The position numbers and the translations under genes were made by a program. 32,974 bases of DNA from NCBI GenBank assembly GCA_964636575.1, contig CAZWSE010000035.1, positions 1 through 32,974 of the forward strand, in the 5' to 3' direction. The notes beneath the pieces are model-generated. The model did not search any database. It saw only the letters and a list, made by a program, of their open reading frames with translations, and was not told where the DNA came from. Shown here in pieces: positions 25,375 to 32,974 of this stretch; positions within the stretch are counted from its first letter, which is position 1; the number at the start of each line of letters is the position of its first letter. This DNA comes from CAZWSE01 sp964636575 (GTDB lineage: Bacteria; Pseudomonadota; Alphaproteobacteria; Rhodobacterales; Rhodobacteraceae).

Positions 25375-25421
25375 TGGGGCAGAGCCCCAAGTAAAATGTC
25401 GCGTTCGGGGCAAAGCCCCGA
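25375..25421. repeat. Two tandem GC-rich hairpins between convergent genes
   Basis: TGGGGC-AGA-GCCCCA (25375-25389) is followed by TCGGGGC-AAA-GCCCCGA (25405-25421). Both are perfect palindromes with three-base loops. Upstream on the plus strand is TTCTTCTTGGGAAAAATACC (25348-25367). Read on the minus strand, the hairpins are followed by GGTATTTTT, so they may end prs transcription. The whole block resembles a dispersed intergenic repeat that I recall from Rhodobacteraceae genomes. Confidence 0.5.
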
Positions 25422-25430
25422 GCAATTGCC

Positions 25431-26447
25431 TCAACCGCCGTACATACCTTCATAGATCGGGCCGAGCGTTTCGCTCTCAAACAGCGACGATACCGATGTC
25501 CCGTTCCAGATGTTCAGGATCGCCTGCGCAAACATAGGCGCGGTCGGCACGATACGGATGTTGGGGGCGGCCTTCACGGGCTCTGTCGGCTGAATACTGT
25601 CCGTGATCACCAACGACTTCATCACAGACTTTGTCACACGCTCCACCGCAGGGCCGGACAACACGCCGTGGGTGATGTAAGAATGGACTTCGGCGGCACC
25701 GTTCTCCAGCAAAACCTCAGCGGCTTTGCACAGAGTGCCAGCCGTATCGCAAATGTCGTCTACGATCAGACAGACCTTGCCCTCAACATTGCCGATCACT
25801 GTCATTTCAGCAATCTCGCCCGGCTTTTCGCGGCGTTTGTCCACAATGGCGAGGGGGGAGTTGATCCGTTTGGCCAGTTCCCGTGCGCGGGCCACACCGC
25901 CTACGTCAGGTGAGATGACCATCAGATCGCTCATGCGATCTTTAAACTGTGTCTCAATATCCAACGCAAAGATGGGCGAGGCATAAAGGTTATCGACCGG
26001 AATGTTGAAAAACCCTTGGATCTGAGCGGCATGCAGGTCCATCGTCAGGACCCGCTCAATGCCGGCCTCGACCAGCATGTCTGCGACCAGCTTAGCACTA
26101 ATAGGCGTGCGGGCCTTGGTGCGGCGGTCTTGGCGGGCATAGCCGAAGTAGGGCAGCACTGCCGTCACCCGAGACGCAGAGGATCTGCGCAGCGCGTCTG
26201 ACATGATCAAAAGTTCCATCAGATTGTCATTGGCAGGGTTCGATGTGGGCTGGATGATGAACATATCCTCACCGCGCACGTTCTCAAACACTTCCACAAA
26301 AATCTCGCCATCATTGAACCGCTCAACCCGCGCATCGACCAGCCCTACATTTACCCCGCGATGCATAGACATCCGCCGTGCAATGGCTTCGGCAAGCGGT
26401 TGGTTTGCGTTTCCCGAGATCAGCTTGGGTTCGATGATTTGTGGCAT
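25431..26447 (-). CDS. prs: Ribose-phosphate pyrophosphokinase (PRPP synthetase)
   Basis: Makes phosphoribosyl pyrophosphate from ribose 5-phosphate and ATP for purine, pyrimidine, histidine and tryptophan synthesis. The 338-residue protein has the class I features: FNDGEIFVEV with the nearby ENVRGEDMFIIQPTS, YFGYARQDRRTKARTPISAKLVA, the MDLHAAQIQGFF signature and the PRPP-binding loop VDDICDTAGT (229-238). Its N-terminus is about 10-20 residues longer than E. coli Prs, which is common in alphaproteobacteria. It is divergent from the isomerase gene across a 107-bp gap containing a forward promoter. It converges with the lectin gene, with tandem hairpins between them. Confidence 0.96.
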   Translation of the reverse strand: MPQIIEPKLISGNANQPLAEAIARRMSMHRGVNVGLVDARVERFNDGEIFVEVFENVRGEDMFIIQPTSNPANDNLMELLIMSDALRRSSASRVTAVLPYFGYARQDRRTKARTPISAKLVADMLVEAGIERVLTMDLHAAQIQGFFNIPVDNLYASPIFALDIETQFKDRMSDLMVISPDVGGVARARELAKRINSPLAIVDKRREKPGEIAEMTVIGNVEGKVCLIVDDICDTAGTLCKAAEVLLENGAAEVHSYITHGVLSGPAVERVTKSVMKSLVITDSIQPTEPVKAAPNIRIVPTAPMFAQAILNIWNGTSVSSLFESETLGPIYEGMYGG

Positions 26448-26493
26448 GGCAGTGCGGTCCTTGGCAAAGGCGTTTTATGACAGAATCGTGACG

Positions 26494-26521
26494 TTGACAC
26501 CGCTTACCACGGGCGTAGGGT
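26494..26521 (+). promoter_or_regulatory. Probable promoter of the isomerase/hydrolase pair
   Basis: A perfect -35 box TTGACA (26494-26499) is followed after 16 bases by TAGGGT (26516-26521), a partial -10 match. It lies in the gap between divergent prs and the isomerase gene, 33 bases before the latter's ATG. Confidence 0.45.
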
Positions 26522-26554
26522 CTGACCAACATCTAGCGGAGCAGGAGACCTCAA

Positions 26555-27148
26555 ATGGCCCATATAGACTACTATTTTGCGACGATTTCGCCCTTTACCT
26601 ATTTGGTTGGTACACGCCCCGCTGAAATCGCGGCCAAACACGGTGCAACGATCACCTATAAGCCGATGGATATCATGGGCCTGTTCGGCCGCACGGGCGG
26701 CGTGCCCCCGAAGGATCGGCACCCCAACCGGCAGGAATACCGCCTGCAAGACATGGCACGGCGGTCCAAAAAGCTGGAGATGCCTTTGAACCTGAAACCT
26801 CAGTTCTGGCCAACCAACCCAGCGCCCTCATCCTATGCGATCATTGCGGCTCAAAACGCTGGCGGCGACGTGGCTGGTCTTGTCGCAAGCCTAACGCGTG
26901 CCTGCTGGTCCGAAGAAAAAGACATCGCCCAAGACGACGTGATCAAAGCCTGCCTTGAAGCCTCTGGTTTTGATCCCGCACTTGCGGACAGCGGCCTGTT
27001 GCAAGGCGCTGAAACCTATGCCCAAAATCTGGAAGATGCGGTCAATGACGGAGCCTTCGGCGCGCCGTTTTTCATTACGGACAACCAGCGGTTCTGGGGC
27101 GAAGATCGTCTTGATGATCTTGATGATCTGTTGGCAGGCAAGCTGTAA
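26555..27148 (+). CDS. 2-hydroxychromene-2-carboxylate isomerase family (DsbA-like/kappa GST)
   Basis: A 197-residue thioredoxin-fold protein related to NahD and kappa-class glutathione transferases. The N-terminal HIDYYFATISPFTYLVG contains Ser12 at the position of the glutathione-binding serine. A helical insert follows, and GAFGAPFFITDNQRFWGEDRLDDL is the typical C-terminal signature with the cis-proline loop. NahD acts in naphthalene breakdown, but no aromatic catabolism genes are nearby, so a general glutathione-linked isomerase or transferase role is more likely. AGGAG is well placed before the ATG. The alpha/beta hydrolase starts 9 bases after its stop, so they are probably cotranscribed. 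Confidence 0.85.
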   Translation: MAHIDYYFATISPFTYLVGTRPAEIAAKHGATITYKPMDIMGLFGRTGGVPPKDRHPNRQEYRLQDMARRSKKLEMPLNLKPQFWPTNPAPSSYAIIAAQNAGGDVAGLVASLTRACWSEEKDIAQDDVIKACLEASGFDPALADSGLLQGAETYAQNLEDAVNDGAFGAPFFITDNQRFWGEDRLDDLDDLLAGKL

Positions 27149-27157
27149 GCGCGCCCC

Positions 27158-27949
27158 ATGACGACCTTTTCACGTACTTTCGGTACGGGCCCTCGAAAAG
27201 TCATTGCGATCCACTGCTCTCTCGCCCATTCGGGCGCTTGGGCAGGGGTCGGAAAGCTGATGGGGAATGAGATCAGCCTGCTTGCAATGGACATGCCCGG
27301 CCATGGCAGATCGTCCGATTTCGACGGGCAGGGCGACATTCAGGATTTCACCACCGCCGAAGGCTTGGCCCTGCTGTCAGAACCTATGGACGTGATCGGC
27401 CATTCATTCGGCGCAACGGTTGCCCTGCGCATGGCCATTGCGCGTCCCGATCTGGTGCGGACACTTACCCTGATCGAGCCTGTTTTCTTTGCTATCGCGC
27501 TTGAAGACGCCCCCGAAGTCGTTGAAGCCCATGAAACCGAGCTGGCGGATTTTGAGAACGGCTTAAAGACAGGTGACTACGAATTGGCCGCCCGCACCTT
27601 CGTCCGTGTTTGGGGAGATGGTCGCAAATGGACCGATCTGCCCGATGAATTGCGCCAGTACATGATTGACCGGATTACCTTTATCCCGCTCGCACGGCCC
27701 GCACTTTATGATGATCGGGCGGGGCTATTGAGCGCGGGTGTGTTGGATGCAGTCTCAATGCCAACCTTGGTTGTTGACGGTGGCGCGACGCACCCGATTA
27801 TGACCCCTGTTTGTGATGGCTTGGCAAACCGTTTGCCTAACGCCACCCGTCTGACGGTAGACGGGGCTGGGCATATGGTGCCAATCACCCATGCGGGCGC
27901 CTTTGCGGACGGGTTGCGCGAGCTGTTCAGCCTTTCGCCAGCGCAATGA
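27158..27949 (+). CDS. Alpha/beta hydrolase
   Basis: A 263-residue hydrolase of the alpha/beta fold. VIGHSFGATVAL places the nucleophile Ser83 in a G-x-S-x-G elbow. GAGHMVPITHA near residue 240 supplies the catalytic histidine, and the acid is probably the Asp of LVVDGG. The oxyanion-hole motif is AIHCSLAHSGAW rather than the usual HG, somewhat unusual. MDMPGHGRS is a family signature. No signal peptide is seen, so it should be cytoplasmic. The substrate is unknown. It lies directly behind the isomerase gene, and its last 23 bases overlap the 3' end of the convergent aldolase gene. Confidence 0.85.
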   Translation: MTTFSRTFGTGPRKVIAIHCSLAHSGAWAGVGKLMGNEISLLAMDMPGHGRSSDFDGQGDIQDFTTAEGLALLSEPMDVIGHSFGATVALRMAIARPDLVRTLTLIEPVFFAIALEDAPEVVEAHETELADFENGLKTGDYELAARTFVRVWGDGRKWTDLPDELRQYMIDRITFIPLARPALYDDRAGLLSAGVLDAVSMPTLVVDGGATHPIMTPVCDGLANRLPNATRLTVDGAGHMVPITHAGAFADGLRELFSLSPAQ

Positions 27950-28967
27950 ACTGATCTATCAGATCATCAGTGATGGACCAGTCGCAAACCAAACGACAGG
28001 TCAGCATCTCGGCCTCATCTGCTCCTTCCAGCGCACCCATCAAGTAATAGGCGGCCCCTGCATCCTTTAACCTGCGGTGGGCAGCGCGGGGCAGTTGGGC
28101 GAAGATCATATTGGCCTGCGGCTCATACAAGAACGCTGCACCTGCGTCGCGCAATCCCTTGGTAAGTCTGGTACAATTGGCATTTGCACGGGTCGCCAGA
28201 TCAAGCCAAAGATCGTCCTTCAGATAGCCGGCCATTTGGGCGGACAGATAGCGATGCTTGGAAAACAAATGCGCAGCACGCTTGCGTCGAAGTTCAAACT
28301 CCCAGGCTTTGGACGGGTCGAAAAAGATGACGGCCTCAACGCCCATCAGCCCGTTCTTGGTGCCGCCAAAGCTAACCACATCAACGCCCGCTTTCCACGT
28401 CATCTCGGCGGGCGTGCAGCCCAAGGCCACAACCGCATTGGCAAAGCGCGCGCCATCGAGATGGACAGGCGCGTCAAAGCTTTTCGCAACTTCACAAAGC
28501 GCCGACAACTCGGTCAGACTGTAAAGCGTGCCTTTCTCTGTCACTTGCGTGATCGAAACCGGCCCGCGCTGAACCCCGTGCACAACGCCTTGGGCCGTGG
28601 CGGATAGGGCGTCTTTCAGATCAACGGGTGACATTTTTTCACCGCTGCCCACGAGGGTCAGCTTGGCCCCGCCTGCATAGAATTCGGGCGCGCCACATTC
28701 GTCTTCGTGGATATGGGCGACGGGGCTGCAATAGATGGTCTGATAGGGCTGGCAGTAACAGGCCAAGGCGAGCGAATTGGCGGCGGTGCCGGTGGGCACA
28801 AGATAGATCGCGGCCTCGGGCGCTTCAAAGATGTCACGCAGGCGGGTCACCACGTCAGCGTTCAGATCATCGGCGCCGTAGGGCATCTGCCAGCCTGTAT
28901 TGGCTGCCGCAATCACATCCATGACCTGCTGCGGGACGGGCCCTGCGTTGTCAGAAGCAAAAAACAT
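27927..28967 (-). CDS. Threonine-aldolase-like PLP enzyme
   Basis: A 346-residue PLP-dependent enzyme of the beta-eliminating-lyase/threonine aldolase family, which cleaves L-threonine or L-allo-threonine to glycine and acetaldehyde. Visible features are the N-terminal FASDNAGPVPQQV, VPTGTAANSLAL, AHIHEDECGAPEF, HLDGARFANA (Asp171, Arg174) and the PLP lysine Lys204 in SFGGTKNGLMG. Its ATG directly abuts the TAG of the YcgN-like gene upstream, so the two are tightly coupled. Substrate stereo-preference is not readable; low-specificity L-threonine aldolase is the best guess. Its 3' end overlaps the convergent hydrolase gene. Confidence 0.85.
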   Translation of the reverse strand: MFFASDNAGPVPQQVMDVIAAANTGWQMPYGADDLNADVVTRLRDIFEAPEAAIYLVPTGTAANSLALACYCQPYQTIYCSPVAHIHEDECGAPEFYAGGAKLTLVGSGEKMSPVDLKDALSATAQGVVHGVQRGPVSITQVTEKGTLYSLTELSALCEVAKSFDAPVHLDGARFANAVVALGCTPAEMTWKAGVDVVSFGGTKNGLMGVEAVIFFDPSKAWEFELRRKRAAHLFSKHRYLSAQMAGYLKDDLWLDLATRANANCTRLTKGLRDAGAAFLYEPQANMIFAQLPRAAHRRLKDAGAAYYLMGALEGADEAEMLTCRLVCDWSITDDLIDQFIALAKG

Positions 28968-29447
28968 CTATGTTGGCTCCTCGATGATGTGCTCTTCCCA
29001 ATCGTCTTCGGGAATGTCGAATTCGGACAGGGTTTGCCCGCGCACCGATATGCCCGCGCTGTGGACGGTTTCAGGATCACCCGAAATCAACGGATGCCAG
29101 TCAAACAAGGGCTTGCCCTTCCACAACAGCCGGTAGGCGCAGGTCAAGGGCATCCAATAGGCGTGGGTGTCCAGATTGTCGGGGGTCAGCACGATGCAAT
29201 CAGGGACAAATTGATGGCGAATGTCGTATTGGCCGCAGCGGCAGGTGTCATCATCCAACAACCGGCAGGCCACGCGGGTCAATGCGACCTCGCCAGTGTC
29301 TTCGTCTTCAAGCTTGTTCAGGCAGCACTTGCCGCAGCCATCACAAAGCGCCTCCCATTCCTTTTGAGACAGCTTTTTCAATGGCTTGCGTTCCCAGAAC
29401 CGGTCTTTCAGACCCGTACGGTCAATCGGATCGGCGGGGCGTTTCAC
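28968..29447 (-). CDS. YcgN/YkgJ-type cysteine cluster protein (UPF0260)
   Basis: A 159-residue protein with a conserved cysteine cluster: Cys35, 38, 41 and 42 (LCDGCGKCCLNK), Cys61, Cys69 and 71 (TCRCGQY) and Cys84. The pattern resembles the YkgJ metal-binding family, in which a zinc or iron-sulfur cluster is suspected. Its biochemical function is unknown. I place the start at the GTG at 29447, because it overlaps the ribF stop as GTGA, a standard coupling arrangement; starts further upstream fall inside ribF. It sits between ribF and the aldolase-like gene, reading in the same direction. Confidence 0.82.
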   Translation of the reverse strand: MKRPADPIDRTGLKDRFWERKPLKKLSQKEWEALCDGCGKCCLNKLEDEDTGEVALTRVACRLLDDDTCRCGQYDIRHQFVPDCIVLTPDNLDTHAYWMPLTCAYRLLWKGKPLFDWHPLISGDPETVHSAGISVRGQTLSEFDIPEDDWEEHIIEEPT

Positions 29448-30376
29448 AAGGCATCCAACAGGGTGCGCGCGCGGGCGCAATCCGCGTCCATCTGAGTGAT
29501 CAATGCGTCGAGCCCGTCAAAGTTTTCCTCAGGGCGCAGAAATTCGACCAAAGCCACCGACAGCGTCGCGCCGTAAAGATCGCCAGAGAAATCAAAGATA
29601 AAGGTCTCAAGGTTGGGACGGTTTTCGCCAAACATAGGCCGAACCCCCATCGAGGCCGCTCCCTGATAGCTGCCCTGATGCGGTCCATCGAGCACATCTA
29701 CAAGCACCGCATAGACGCCAAAGGCAGGCGGATGCAGGCCGTCGATGGACATATTGGCGGTGGGATACCCCAGCTCGCGGCCGCGCTGCTCGCCGCCAAT
29801 AACGGGGCCTTCGATGCGGTGCCAATGCCCTAGCATCGCGGCGGCACGGGCAGGGTCGGCGTCGGTCAGTGCTTGGCGAATTGCAGTCGATGAAACAGTT
29901 GTCTCAGAGTGGGCCAGCAGGGGCGCAACGGTCACGCCAAATCCCATGTCTTCACCAAACCGGATCATGTCTGCGGCAGACCCGGCGCGGCCTTTGCCAA
30001 AGCAAAAGTCAGCGCCAATAACGACATGGCGCAGGCCCAAACCTTCTTTGATCACATCGCGGGCGAAGGCATCGGGGGTCAGGCCAGACAGCCCCGCATT
30101 GAAATTCAGCTCATAAAGGCGCTCAACTCCGACCTTGGCCAGACGGGAACTGCGCGCAGCGGAGCTCATCAGTCGAAAAGGCGGGGCGTCAGGGGCGAAA
30201 AAGGCGCGAGGGTGCGGCTCGAACGTAAGAACACCCAACGGGGCGTCGGCACCGGCTGCACGGGCCATATCGATCACGGACATATGGCCCAAATGAACGC
30301 CGTCAAAATTCCCGATCGCGACCGAGGCCCCCCGATCGCGCGGCTCAACAAATTGGTAATCCCGAACAATGCGCAT
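29444..30376 (-). CDS. ribF: Bifunctional riboflavin kinase / FAD synthetase
   Basis: Phosphorylates riboflavin to FMN and adenylylates FMN to FAD. The 310-residue protein has the N-terminal nucleotidyltransferase domain (SVAIGNFDGVHLGH, FEPHPRAFF, VVIGADFCFGKGR, VSSTAIRQAL) and the C-terminal kinase domain (GRELGYPTANM, FGVYAVLV, GVRPMFGENRPNLETFIFDF). The ATG at 30376 (MRIVRDYQFVEPR) matches family starts but has no strong ribosome site; a GTG or TTG slightly upstream cannot be excluded. It is the upstream member of the ribF, YcgN-like, aldolase-like unit. The flavin product has no specific link to its neighbours. Confidence 0.94.
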   Translation of the reverse strand: MRIVRDYQFVEPRDRGASVAIGNFDGVHLGHMSVIDMARAAGADAPLGVLTFEPHPRAFFAPDAPPFRLMSSAARSSRLAKVGVERLYELNFNAGLSGLTPDAFARDVIKEGLGLRHVVIGADFCFGKGRAGSAADMIRFGEDMGFGVTVAPLLAHSETTVSSTAIRQALTDADPARAAAMLGHWHRIEGPVIGGEQRGRELGYPTANMSIDGLHPPAFGVYAVLVDVLDGPHQGSYQGAASMGVRPMFGENRPNLETFIFDFSGDLYGATLSVALVEFLRPEENFDGLDALITQMDADCARARTLLDAL

Positions 30377-30435
30377 GGGAAACGGGTTAGCGGCCACACA
30401 GGACAGGCGCAAGCATCACAGCTTCTTTGTTCCAG

Positions 30436-30464
30436 AAAAATCCCCGCCGGAGGCATCGAAGGGG
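30436..30464 (-). terminator. Possible terminator after the MaoC gene
   Basis: On the minus strand, CCCC (30464-30461) can pair with GGGG (30445-30442), with an inner GCC/GGC pair, followed by ATTTTT. The stem is short. The surrounding block (30421-30455) also resembles the repeat-like segment at 25348-25389. Confidence 0.35.
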
Positions 30465-30478
30465 CGTCAAAAACCCGA

Positions 30479-30922
30479 TCAGTCGAATTTGCGTGACGGG
30501 GCCAATACAGTCGCCTCGCCGATCAGCACCTTCTTGCCCTCAACCGAGCAATGACATTCCAGTTGAACACGACGCTTTGCGGGGTCGATGTCGATCACTT
30601 TGACCTCAGCATAGACCATGTCACCAGGGCGAACAGGGGCTAGGAATTTCAGAGATTGGCCCATGTAGACTGTGCCATGACCAGGCAGCTGTTCGCCAAT
30701 CACAGCTGAAATGAGACCAGCGGTCAGCATGCCGTGGGCAATGCGACCTTCAAAAATAGTGTCGCGGGCGTATTCGTCGTCCAAATGCACAGGATTTCGG
30801 TCAGTCGACACTTGCGCGAACATCTCGATGTCTTCGTCGGTCACGACCTTCTGAAGATAACGGGACATGCCCATTTCGATGTCTTCAATACAGATCGTGC
30901 CGCGTGGCAGGTTGTCCAACAT
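30479..30922 (-). CDS. MaoC family (R)-specific hydratase-like protein
   Basis: A 147-residue single hot-dog domain. VSTDRNPVHLDDEYA contains the hydratase 2 motif with catalytic Asp41 and His46. IAHGMLTAGLISAVIGEQLPG and the SLKFLAPVRPGD segment are further family marks. Such proteins hydrate enoyl-CoA to (R)-3-hydroxyacyl-CoA, for example in polyhydroxyalkanoate or fatty-acid metabolism. The ATG at 30922 is chosen because GGAGGG lies 4-5 bases before it; upstream in-frame codons do not look like the family. A possible promoter lies at 30985-31011. The exact substrate is unknown. Confidence 0.88.
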   Translation of the reverse strand: MLDNLPRGTICIEDIEMGMSRYLQKVVTDEDIEMFAQVSTDRNPVHLDDEYARDTIFEGRIAHGMLTAGLISAVIGEQLPGHGTVYMGQSLKFLAPVRPGDMVYAEVKVIDIDPAKRRVQLECHCSVEGKKVLIGEATVLAPSRKFD

Positions 30923-30984
30923 TTGACCCTCCAAAGGAATCTGGTGCGTAACAAATTGACGCCAAAGGCATCGCTTGCGCAACA

Positions 30985-31011
30985 ATATTACTTTGCAGGT
31001 GCAGAAATCAA
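30985..31011 (-). promoter_or_regulatory. Possible promoter of the MaoC gene
   Basis: On the minus strand, TTGATT (31011-31006) and TAATAT (30990-30985) are separated by 15 bases; reading the -35 box as CTTGAT gives 16. The TAATAT box is a good match; the spacing is short. Confidence 0.4.
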
Positions 31012-31024
31012 GTCTTTTTACAGA

Positions 31025-31897
31025 TTATCTCAGATAGCCGATGGAATAGGTGGGGGACGACATTTCTGTTTCCAAATAACGGGTTAGCGCAGTCGGATCG
31101 GGCTGGGTTTCGGTTTTTGTATCGGCACGTGCCAAACCGCCCGTGATGAACAGAGAATCAATGTCTTCGCCGATGGCCCCGCGGATGTCTGTTAGGATGC
31201 CGTCACCGATTGCCAAAATGGCTGTGTCGGGGACTTCTTTGCCCAGTGCGAACAGGCGGCGGCGGGCGAGGTCGTAGATGGGCGGGTGTGGCTTGCCGAA
31301 ATAGAGGCTTGTACCGCCCATTTCTGAATACAGGTTCGCCAAAGCGCCTGCGCACCATTCGCGGTGCTCGCCACGGTCCACAACGATGTCCGGATTTGCA
31401 CAAAGCAGTTTCAGCCCTTTTTGCTTGGCATAAAGGAAGTCCGGCCGGTTCACAGCGGGGTCCGCGAGCGCGTCAAAGGCGCCTGTGCAGACGATCCCTT
31501 CCGCTTGGTCCAGCGGCACCAGTTCGATGTCGACGGGGTTCTCAATCAGGTTCAAAGGCTCAAAGAAGGGCAGGTCGCGCTCTTCCCCGATGTGGTAGAC
31601 CTTTTGCCCCACAAGCCCTTGAAACATAGCGGATCTTGCGGAATCGCCAGAGGTCGCGATGTCGTCATAGGCGTCCTTGGGCACGTTAAACCCGACCAGT
31701 TGGTCTGCCACGCTGGCGCGGGATCGGGGGGCGTTGGTCACAAGGATCACAATGCCGCCTGCCTTGCGGTAGGCTTGCAACGCTGCCACCGCTTCGGGCA
31801 GGGCCGTGACCCCGTCGTGCACACAGCCCCACAGGTCCACAAAGAGCGCCTCGTACCGGTCCGAGATTTCAAAGAGATGGTTGATGATCTGGGACAT
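31025..31897 (-). CDS. HAD superfamily class IIA hydrolase-like protein
   Basis: A 290-residue protein of the HAD subfamily IIA. Motif I is FVDLWGCVHDG, with Asp21 as the expected nucleophile and Trp/Gly where many phosphatases have x-D-G. Motif II is VTNAPRSR (Thr54), SLYFGKPHPPIYDLA holds the motif III lysine, and AIGDGILTDIRGA supplies the metal-binding acids. It resembles the TIGR01459 group of unknown substrate; phosphatase activity is inferred only. The ATG has no strong ribosome site. Upstream lies a four-unit 11-bp tandem repeat at 31978-32021. Confidence 0.85.
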   Translation of the reverse strand: MSQIINHLFEISDRYEALFVDLWGCVHDGVTALPEAVAALQAYRKAGGIVILVTNAPRSRASVADQLVGFNVPKDAYDDIATSGDSARSAMFQGLVGQKVYHIGEERDLPFFEPLNLIENPVDIELVPLDQAEGIVCTGAFDALADPAVNRPDFLYAKQKGLKLLCANPDIVVDRGEHREWCAGALANLYSEMGGTSLYFGKPHPPIYDLARRRLFALGKEVPDTAILAIGDGILTDIRGAIGEDIDSLFITGGLARADTKTETQPDPTALTRYLETEMSSPTYSIGYLR

Positions 31898-31977
31898 GGG
31901 ACGCGCCTTATCTATGAGGGTTCAAGGGCGATTTAGGCTATGGCGGGCAAAAGGGAAAGGGGATCAAAACGGCTATG

Positions 31978-32021
31978 CACAACCTGTACACAACCCGTAC
32001 ACAACCTGTACACCGCCCGTG
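31978..32021. repeat. Four-unit 11-bp tandem repeat
   Basis: Units on the plus strand are CACAACCTGTA, CACAACCCGTA, CACAACCTGTA and CACCGCCCGTG. Units 1 and 3 are identical, unit 2 differs by one base and unit 4 is diverged; a further CACC follows. The period is about one DNA helical turn, so any protein contacts would lie on one face. It is in the 147-bp gap between the oxygenase stop and the HAD start, both on the minus strand. Confidence 0.9.
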
Positions 32022-32044
32022 CACCGAAAACCGAGCAGTCCTGC

Positions 32045-32971
32045 TTAGGATTTTTTGTCCTGAAGATGTGTGTAAGTCTCGTTGAACCTGCGTTCCAGAT
32101 GTTCCACGGCGCGCACAGGATCAGCCCCTTTGGGCGCTACATTCGCATTAAAGCTCGGGTTGAAGAAAAGCGGGACGGAAATACGCTCGGCCTGCGTTCC
32201 GATGACACGGTGCGGGGTCGCTTTGATCCGGCCGCCTGTCCAAATCTCAAGCATTTCACCGAAGTTGATGATGAATGCGCCGGGGGCTGCTGAAACGGGT
32301 ATCCAACCACCGCCACGTTTGCGCACTTCCAACCCCGGCGATCCGTCTGTCGCCAACAGCGTCAAACAGCCGTAGTCGGTGTGGGTTGCAATCCCGAAGT
32401 CTTTGTCTGTCGCCCATTCTGGCCGCTGCGGATAGTAATTGCCCCGCAACAGGGCCATAGGCTGGTCAAACTTGTCTCTGAAAAAGTCACCGTCTTCACC
32501 GCAGGCCGTCGCAATCGCGCAGAGCAGATCCAGCGAAAAAGTGGTGGCCTGTGTGTAGTAGTCTTGCAGCGTTTGAGCGAACCCTTCGGGCGTTTCAGGC
32601 CAGATATTGGGCGCATAGACCGGCAGGTTTTGGCCTTCTACCGGATCCCCTTTTTGGAAGGCATACCCACAATCAAAGAACTGTTTGAAGTCGGGATTGG
32701 CGTCGGGATCAACCTGTTCGGACCCCGGCGCGCCCCAGCCGCGGTTCGATCCTGTGCCCGCCATATTCCATTGCTGTTTGGCCTCTGTCGGCAGGTGGAA
32801 AAATTGCCGGTAGGTGTCGATCACATGCGCGACCTCATCCGCAGTGATCGGGGTATTGTAGACGGTCAAAAACCCGATATCCGTGGCCCCCAACACGCAA
32901 GCCTCGCAGGCAGCCTGATGCGCAGGGTGCATTGGGTCGAGCAAGGCTTGGGCGTCGATGTTCGGGATCAT
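32045..32971 (-). CDS. 2-oxoglutarate/Fe(II)-dependent oxygenase (isopenicillin N synthase-like)
   Basis: A 308-residue non-haem iron dioxygenase. The iron ligands are His197 and Asp199 (THTDYGCLTLL) and His254 (ATPHRV). Arg263 and Ser265 (ERISVPLFF) fit the RxS motif that binds the 2-oxoglutarate carboxylate. An N-terminal DIOX_N region with NRGWGAPGSEQ is present. The substrate is not known; relatives include ethylene-forming enzymes, gibberellin oxidases and many uncharacterised bacterial proteins. The ATG lies three bases from the window edge and matches family N-termini (MIPNIDAQALLDP), so the gene appears complete, although an upstream start cannot be excluded. Confidence 0.88.
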   Translation of the reverse strand: MIPNIDAQALLDPMHPAHQAACEACVLGATDIGFLTVYNTPITADEVAHVIDTYRQFFHLPTEAKQQWNMAGTGSNRGWGAPGSEQVDPDANPDFKQFFDCGYAFQKGDPVEGQNLPVYAPNIWPETPEGFAQTLQDYYTQATTFSLDLLCAIATACGEDGDFFRDKFDQPMALLRGNYYPQRPEWATDKDFGIATHTDYGCLTLLATDGSPGLEVRKRGGGWIPVSAAPGAFIINFGEMLEIWTGGRIKATPHRVIGTQAERISVPLFFNPSFNANVAPKGADPVRAVEHLERRFNETYTHLQDKKS

Positions 32972-32974
32972 TGG

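Noticed and set aside
31978..32021. CRISPR array
   Set aside because: Units are 11 bases and directly adjacent without spacers, and no cas gene is present.

Overview
The window reads as a chromosomal core segment of an alphaproteobacterium, most likely order Rhodobacterales (Roseobacter group). The grounds are a moderately GC-rich base composition, the hisC-tyrC pair, a split ATP synthase locus in the order atpHAGDC without atpIBEF, a 761-residue B12-dependent ribonucleotide reductase, and Rhodobacterales-type families (DUF2125, Hint_2, extensin-like, H-type lectin). These assignments come from recalled family knowledge, not a database search. No tRNA, rRNA, CRISPR array, insertion sequence or prophage gene was seen, and no gap between genes exceeds about 260 bp.

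Layout, left to right. Bases 2-2287: class II ribonucleotide reductase. 2390-5921: a LysR regulator followed by a dimethylglycine/sarcosine dehydrogenase-like flavoprotein fused to a GcvT domain; both promoters carry the same CAGTTTC-N9-GAAACTG dyad. 6067-7131: a Hint-domain protein. 7301-7921: ribosomal protein S4 with a clear promoter and terminator. 8037-10857: hisC, tyrC and an extensin-like protein, coupled by short overlaps. 10854-12464: a reverse DUF2125 gene and a forward gamma-glutamylcyclotransferase. 12536-15616: a MotA/TolQ/ExbB-like proton channel and an OmpA-family partner with a very long periplasmic coiled coil. 15686-18951 (reverse): clpA and gloB. 19013-19780: a methyltransferase. 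20041-24845: the F1 operon atpHAGDC, with an H-type lectin gene behind it. 25431-26447 (reverse): prs. 26555-27949: an HCCA-isomerase-like protein and an alpha/beta hydrolase. 27927-30922 (reverse): a threonine-aldolase-like enzyme, a YcgN-type cysteine-cluster protein, ribF and a MaoC hydratase. 31025-32971 (reverse): a HAD phosphatase-like protein and a 2-oxoglutarate/Fe(II) oxygenase.

The most surprising observation is in atpD. The reading frame is intact, but about 24 residues that are nearly invariant in F1 beta subunits are missing directly after the Walker B VDN motif (junction at bases 23827/23828). The missing part includes the arginine equivalent to E. coli beta-Arg246. The rest of the protein is well conserved, so this is either a very recent in-frame deletion, an assembly artefact, or a truly unusual beta subunit. 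Other signals worth a look are the paired LysR-type dyads, a four-unit 11-bp tandem repeat upstream of the HAD gene, a cluster of three GANTC methylation motifs before the Hint gene, and the ion-channel/OmpA pair of unknown function. I found no previously undescribed multi-gene system that I could defend.
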